A stretch of DNA of 64,000 bases, taken from NCBI GenBank assembly GCA_029959085.1, contig JARWIR010000010.1:12793001-12857000 (forward strand), written 5' to 3'. Positions 59,044 through 64,000 of this stretch are shown here, piece after piece; positions within the stretch are counted from its first letter, which is position 1, and every line of letters begins with the position of its first letter. This stretch comes from Nemophila menziesii (lineage: Eukaryota > Streptophyta > Magnoliopsida > Boraginales > Hydrophyllaceae). Under the pieces are notes generated by a model. It did not search any database. It was not told the DNA's origin and worked only from the letters and a program-made list of their open reading frames with translations. A program made the translations under genes and the position numbers.

Positions 59044-60682
59044 TGTACTCAAACCCCGAGAGGTTAGTTCAAGAAAGAAACAAAAGAGAAACAGAAGCTA
59101 GAGAACAGGCAAAGAGAGAACGAGAAATGGAGGATTTGAACATTCATCACGTCGAAGATCCTGGCATTCAGTTAGACGAAAATGGTCAACCAATAATACC
59201 GCCAATCATTCTGAATCCCATTCTCAACAGTCAACAAAATAATTCGCCTATGCAACAAGCTCAACACCCTATGTATTATGATCCATGGTTCGTACATGGT
59301 CCAGAGTAAGCTCCCTATTGCGCTCTTGCTCTCAATATTGGTCTTGAAAATATCAATGTTGCATGTTATAGACCCGATCCTGGTATGCTATCCTAATTTC
59401 AAAATTTTGGAAACTTTCGTGGAACACCTGGAGAAGACCCTATTCGTGAAGTTCAAAAGTTTATGCAAATCTGCGATTCGTATATAACTCAAGGAGTGAC
59501 CAAAGAGTTGATGTACTTTGCTAATTTCTGATTTTTCGTGATAGACGCAGCTAGTGAGCGGCACGATTCGCAAGAACCTGGAACAATCAATACTTGGGAT
59601 GAGTTACAGACAGCGTTTTTCGATTGCTATTATCCGATGAATATGAGATTAGACGCACAGGTGGATTTGACATCGTTTGTCCAAGAACAAGATGAGACTT
59701 TGAGAAGATGTTGGACAAGATTTCAATCATGTTTGAGAAGAGTTCCTGGACATGGCCATAATGAATAACAACAGTTAAAAATCTTTTATAAAGGCTTGTA
59801 TGGAGGATCAAGAAAATATCTCGATTAATTATGTGGTGGTGGATTTTTACAGGTAGCTCCAGTCTATGCGGAGATTATTTTAAATAGAACGGTAAAAAAT
59901 GAGAAAGGTTGGAGTACAGTAAGAACACCTATTCAAGGTAGAAAAGAAAGTAATATGGGTATTGATGAGAAATTATCCTCATTGGGGGATATATTGAAGA
60001 GTACTTTAGAACAACAAATGAAACAGCTCACGATAGCTGTTAAAGAAGGTTTATAAGGTAAGAAGGAAAGTGTTAATGTGACTCAAGAGGTATATGGGTG
60101 TTCGAATTGTGGTGTTCAAGACCATGACTGGGAACATTGTGAAGGTAATCCCGAAGCGGTAATGTTTTGTACTAATAGGGGGAATTACAATTCGAGTGGA
60201 CAAGGATACCAACCCAACAAAAACCATCCGGGTTTCTAGTACTCGAATCCTAACCGGGCAGCTAATCCTACATACGCTTATCAACCATGTCACCAAGGTA
60301 ACACTTATCAACCTAGACCACAAAGTAATTATCAAGGAGGACGGAATTATGGAAATCAGGTTCAGAGACAGACTCCTCAAGGTAATTACAATGATACTAT
60401 GAATCAAAAAGCCTTACCTGCTCAACCTCAAGAAGGTACAGATGATCTTCGTCAAACTGTAGAAAGATTAATGGAACTTCAGGCACAATCTATCCAGAGT
60501 CAGCAAGCTAATGAGGCTGCACTTAAATTATTGGGAATCAAATTGACCAGATATCAAAACAGTTAAATCGGCGTCCGCAAGGAAAACTCCATAGTGATAC
60601 TGAAGTCCCAACCCAATACAGAGATTGTAACGCTATCTCACTAAGAAGTGGTAAGAAGCTCCCTTCACCTCCTTTTCCAGTT
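59044..60682 (+). pseudogene. Gag of element D, broken
   Basis: Homologous to the A Gag along its length: basic N-terminus after the ATG at 59044, a YDPWFVHGPE block, GTPGEDPIREVQKFMQICDS, the Retrotrans_gag core (WDELQTAFFDCYYPMNMRLD, RCWTRFQSCLRRVPGHG), the zinc knuckle CSNCGVQDHDWEHC (C-x2-C-x4-H-x4-C, about 60100-60141) and the Gln/Asn-rich tail. There are at least five in-frame stops, several where A has a Gln codon (for example the FQ of the GFQYSN block, and TQFQNF), and a frameshift near 60545. No functional protein is possible. Confidence 0.9.
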
Positions 60683-61885
60683 ATGAAAAAAAAAGTTACC
60701 AACAAAGAAAAACCGGTAAAGGATGTGGAAGAAAAGAATGATGAACCTGAAGTGGTAGAAGTGGAGAAGATTCCGGAAATTCCTAAGAAGAAAGATGTTA
60801 TAGAAACTCGTCCTTCTCCACCTTTCCCTTCAAGAGTTCAAAAGAAAAGAGATACAGCTGAATATCATAGAATCATGGATATGGTAAGTAAGCTCAACAT
60901 TAATATATCTTTCTTAGCGGCTATCAAGGGGGTACCAAAGTATTTAAAAGCTATCACCAATAAACGTAAATATCTCGAGAATGAAATTATTGGATTTCCA
61001 GAAGAATGTAGTGCAATATGCCAGAGTAAGTTGCCACCTAAGTTGCTTGATCCTCGGAGTTTTACAAATCCGATTTCTATCGGTGATGAATGGAAAGGGA
61101 GAGCTTTGTGTGATTTGGGTGCGAGTATTAACCTTATGCCTAGATCGAATTTTGAGAAGTTGAAGATAAGAAATGCGAAACAGACCTCTATGGTCTTGCA
61201 GATGGCTGGTAGATCCCTCGTACATCCAGAGGGACGAATAGAAGATGCCCTCGTCAAGGCAGGTATGTTAATCTTTCCCGCTGATTTTGTTATACTTGAT
61301 TACGACGCGAATAGTAACGTCCCCATCATTTTGGGAATACCATTCTTAGCCACGGGGCGTAATTTGATTGATGTAGAAAACAGAGAATTGACTATGCGAA
61401 TCCAAGACGAGGAGGTGAAATTCAACGTGTTTAAGCCTATGAAGTTTCCAGATTCCAAGGAGGAGTGCTTCCGATTGGAGACCATTGATCAAGAAGAGAA
61501 AGAACCAACCAAGGTAGTGAAAATCTTAAGAATGGAGGAGAAAAAGCTAAGAAAGAAACCACCTAATAAATCTCCTCCAGATCCTAAATAAAACCCACAC
61601 CTTGATCGTGCAAAGAAGAAAGGTAAGGAACATTCCATGAAAGTGCCAAAAGAACCTAAGAAATAAATGAAGAAGGAGAAGATAAGAGTGGGAGATGAAG
61701 TCTCATTGAGAAAGCCTAAACCCCCTCCGAAAACGCTTAAGTTAAACGGTTCTTGGAATGGATTATTCACGGTCACACAAATTATTTCAGAGAAACTAGT
61801 TGGAATCAAAGCCAAAGGATGCAAATTCCGAATAGCTAACGTTGATAACCTCATTCACTGCTGGGGAGGTTATGTTAAGAAATGA
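60683..61885 (+). pseudogene. Protease and integrase tail of element D, two in-frame stops
   Basis: The first 302 codons are open: Lys/Glu-rich linker, PPFPSRVQKK block (46-55), protease with ALCDLGASINLMP (catalytic Asp at residue 144) and IILGIPFLATG (215-225). Stops at 61589 and 61664 interrupt the basic linker. The integrase tail then resumes (GSWNGLFTVTQIISEKL, ending IHCWGGYVKK at 61885). Gag-side and protease-side blocks are in one frame here, unlike A, which shows that the A break is a one-base loss. It lacks the same pol core as A, so the missing core was inherited by the family. Confidence 0.9.
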
Positions 61886-61899
61886 TGCATGAGGTAATC

Positions 61900-61916
61900 C
61901 GTCGAGCTTAACGACG
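61900..61916 (+). other. Conserved hairpin after the pol-type stop (element D)
   Basis: CGTCG and CGACG around a 7-base loop, same place and context as 4593-4609 in A. Confidence 0.5.
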
Positions 61917-62128
61917 TTAAACAAAAGCAACTTCAATTGTATAGTATTTTAAACGCTTTTATGTCTTTTATTTCGTAGTTGTTAATTTAGTATTAGTGTA
62001 TATTCTTAAAAGGAAATGAGAAAGGTCTGGTGTTTTGATGATTTACAGGTACTTAATCCATGAGTTTGGGGTTAACAGGTGTGAGACGCGAGAAAAAGCG
62101 TGTTTTGGTCACAGTATTGATCACTCGC

Positions 62129-62460
62129 ACCAGCTAGCTGGTCATATGACCGGTATGCCGGTTAACGAGGATCAAAAGAAGATCATTACACGCACCTATA
62201 CAGTGTCTCGCCGATAAAATCACTTGTGCATCCGGCTAGCCGGTCACCTAACCGGTATGCCGGCCAAGGGAAAACACGAGGGCTCGGTGTCTTGACTCGT
62301 GTATTTTGCCGAGAGCAAGGATATGTGAAAAGTAGACCACCGGTATTCCGGCCACAAAAATACACGAGGCCTCGGGTAGCTGAATAGGGTTTTGTGCCGA
62401 GAGGAGAAATTTGATGAGGTCTTGGACCGGCTAGCCGATCATCTGACCGGTATGCCGACC
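62129..62460 (+). repeat. Palindrome cluster of element D
   Basis: Pairs of palindromes: ACCAGCTAGCTGGT (62129-62142) with ACCGGTATGCCGGT (62149-62162); CCGGCTAGCCGG (62232-62243) with ACCGGTATGCCGG (62251-62263); a lone CCGGTATTCCGG (62340-62351); ACCGGCTAGCCGAT (62426-62439) with ACCGGTATGCCGA (62446-62458). Six or seven bases separate the members of a pair. The three GGTATGCC copies share one reading frame and give peptides of the type RLAGHLTGMP, with stops between. A repeat of CACGAGG and GCCGAGAG text links the pairs. Confidence 0.85.
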
Positions 62461-62847
62461 CGACCAGCGGGAATTTTCCCAAAACCTTATGAAAACCCTA
62501 ATTTCTTCCCGTTTAACCTAGCCTCTTTTGCAAGATACCATTATGAACGACCCCTAACCCATTATATACCTGCTATTCATCATCAAAATACCAAGTCACA
62601 TCAAATCTTTCCCTCTAAACCCCTCCTAACACATAATCATCATCAAATCCTTCCACCAAACACCAAAATTATTCACCTTTCTTTCATCAAAGCTTCACTC
62701 TCACCCATTAAACCTCATCTTCTCCCTTAGATATTCATTACCCATCTCACATAACACCTCATACCATCTTCCTATATCCTCAAAATATCAAAGTTCAAAA
62801 CATTTTCTCTTGTTTTTTAATTTTTTAAGTTTTGAATTTGGGGTTCA

Positions 62848-63063
62848 TTGAAGATGACGAACATGACTGATTCTTTGTGTTATAATCGAAGAACTAGATT
62901 TAATCCTAAAACTAGTAGAGTAACTCCAGCTAAGGGTATTGAAATCCCGAAGATAGGTCATCACTGGTTTGAAGAGGTTGAAGCAAGGAGGACTCCTAGA
63001 GTCCTTCCACCAACGCAGAAGGTGTATTCCAATAATGAGTTGGAAGCTAGATTCGAGTGTTAG
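62848..63063 (+). CDS. Small third reading frame of element D (hypothetical)
   Basis: A 71-residue frame. ATGs at 62848, 62854 and 62863 are possible. It opens MKMTNMTDSLCYNRRTRFNP, is basic then Glu/Arg-rich (HHWFEEVEARRTPRV), and ends ELEARFEC. It follows a C-rich leader (62580-62760) and TTGAATTTGGGGTTCATTGAAG, similar to the leader of the A frame. No family recognised. The position after pol recalls the extra frame of Athila-type elements, but there is no membrane segment. Confidence 0.35.
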   Translation: MKMTNMTDSLCYNRRTRFNPKTSRVTPAKGIEIPKIGHHWFEEVEARRTPRVLPPTQKVYSNNELEARFEC

Positions 63064-63298
63064 AGGCGAACCAAGATAAGATGATTTCCACTTTAGGAAG
63101 CGTGACAAAAGAGTAGACCTCCTCAGAAATATGCTACTTGGGGTGAGCACCATACAACATGCCACCTACTCTGTACTCACGAAGGAAGTTTTACGTGGAC
63201 GAAGCACCGAAAACCAGCCTAGTGCTGGTTGAGATACGTATTCCTAACTCTCTCATTTAGTAGTGTATAATAGTTTATTTGCTTTATTGAGTCTTTTC

Positions 63299-63318
63299 GA
63301 GTCGTGGGGACACGATTC
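63299..63318 (+). other. Conserved stem-loop of element D
   Basis: GAGTCGTG GGGA CACGATTC pairs fully if one G-U pair is allowed. Downstream text (TTTTGAGTTTGGGATGGGGT) matches the complement of A at 3270-3290. Confidence 0.65.
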
Positions 63319-64000
63319 ATTTTTGAGTTTGGGATGGGGTTCGTTGCCTCATCCCAATTTTTATGTGTTATTTGTTTATTTGCTTTCCATAAAACTAATT
63401 TTAGGGTTGCGTTTGACTGTAGAGAATTTTAAATGTCCCCATTAAGGAAAGTTTTTATGAATTTATGATAGAAAATAGTAGACTTTAGGAGTTAGTATAA
63501 ACCGCATTTAGATTGCATGCAAATATAGGAAATTAATAGGTAGAATTAATAAACAATGTAAAAGAAGTAAACTTGTACTTAAGGAAAATGTTTGGTGTGT
63601 TTAACGCGAGATCCAAATTGATAGAGAACCCACTTTGGTACGAACTAGAGGCAACTATGTAATTAGGAAGATGATAGAGGCAGTTCTTTGTTAGCCATTT
63701 GAATTCTTTTTGGCCTTCAATCCCTGAATTTAATATTATCCGTCTTAGCCCCATTTTTAGCCTTTAAGCCTTTCTTTTGTCGCCCTTATATATGCCCATA
63801 TCCCCTTAGAATATGAGGCACTACCATATGACCTGCACTTGAATCACAATCCTGAGACTTCCTGTCTTGAGCTTGAGTTTGGGGTGGTGGGTTTCATTAA
63901 TGGGAAATTACATTGCGAGGGAACTTGTATGCGTTTGTATTTATGTGCAATTGTTGATGATATATTATTTGTAACCCTTTGCCGGGATTTGAAAATAAAT
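63319..64000 (+). other. Conserved 3' non-coding block of element D
   Basis: Alignable with A (minus strand, about 3293 down to 2620) and in part with B (about 12713-13370), including CTTGAGTTTGGGGTGG at about 63870 and GCCGGGATTTGAAAA at the window end. No gene. An antisense frame (about 63754-63533) is partly shared with A (KEFKWLTKNCLYHLP against KGFKWLTKNCPYHFP) but breaks elsewhere, so DNA conservation is the better explanation. Confidence 0.5.

Larger units (their letters stand above)
57348..64000 (+). mobile_element. Element D: decayed relative of element A inserted in the array
   Basis: 5' LTR, degenerate primer site, gag, protease/integrase-tail, conserved hairpin, palindrome cluster, small frame and stem-loop, in the same order as A. 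Its left end starts TGACATCAAATTAGG immediately after the array text TAAGG, the expected 5-bp target. The window ends before the 3' LTR. Coding parts have many stops, so it is older than A. Confidence 0.85.

Overview
The window looks like transposon-rich, AT-rich nuclear DNA from a flowering plant, probably a eudicot. The evidence is plant-type LTR retroelements with a tRNA-Asp-like primer site, CACTA (En/Spm) TNP2 transposase relics, a Pack-MULE carrying pieces of plant genes, and MITEs. I see no intact host gene, no rRNA or tRNA gene and no CRISPR. Species cannot be told from the sequence.

Region 1 (1-18306) is a nest of old elements. A minus-strand CACTA TNP2 pseudogene is split into three pieces (10500-10130, 8578-8510, 1691-1200) by a lone LTR (8579-10129) and by a retroelement on the minus strand (element A, 8509-1692). 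Element A codes for Gag and an aspartic protease joined directly to an integrase C-terminal tail, so the reverse transcriptase, RNase H and integrase core are absent. It must be moved in trans. Two decayed relatives lie on the plus strand: B (about 10870-15602) and C (15603 to about 17020), which share one LTR.

Region 2 (18307-57347) is a head-to-tail array of a unit of about 8.0-8.1 kb, four full copies and a partial fifth. Each unit holds a dead CACTA relic whose catalytic core is deleted, plus about 5 kb of DNA I cannot identify. The same stops and the same internal deletion recur in the copies, so the unit decayed first and was amplified afterwards. Copy 3 was later hit by a 3.93-kb Pack-MULE (39900-43828, 9-bp target duplication, TIRs of about 0.83 kb). 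The Pack-MULE carries the C-terminal end of a BIG/UBR4-like gene and the C-terminal exons of a bHLH-like gene, and its own left TIR holds a nested 179-bp MITE. Copy 3 also has a separate insertion of about 210 bp.

Region 3 (57348-64000) is element D, a plus-strand relative of A, inserted inside the fifth repeat unit. The window ends before its 3' LTR, so the array may continue beyond it.

The most unusual signal is in the non-coding 3' half of A, B and D. At the same place after the protease stop, each carries a cluster of paired GC-rich palindromes (cores such as CCGGCTAGCCGG, CCGGCATGCCGG or GCGGTATACCGC), followed by a small third reading frame and a conserved stem-loop. I know of no description of this arrangement. 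It could be an RNA packaging or dimerisation element, a repeated short peptide, or a target for silencing.
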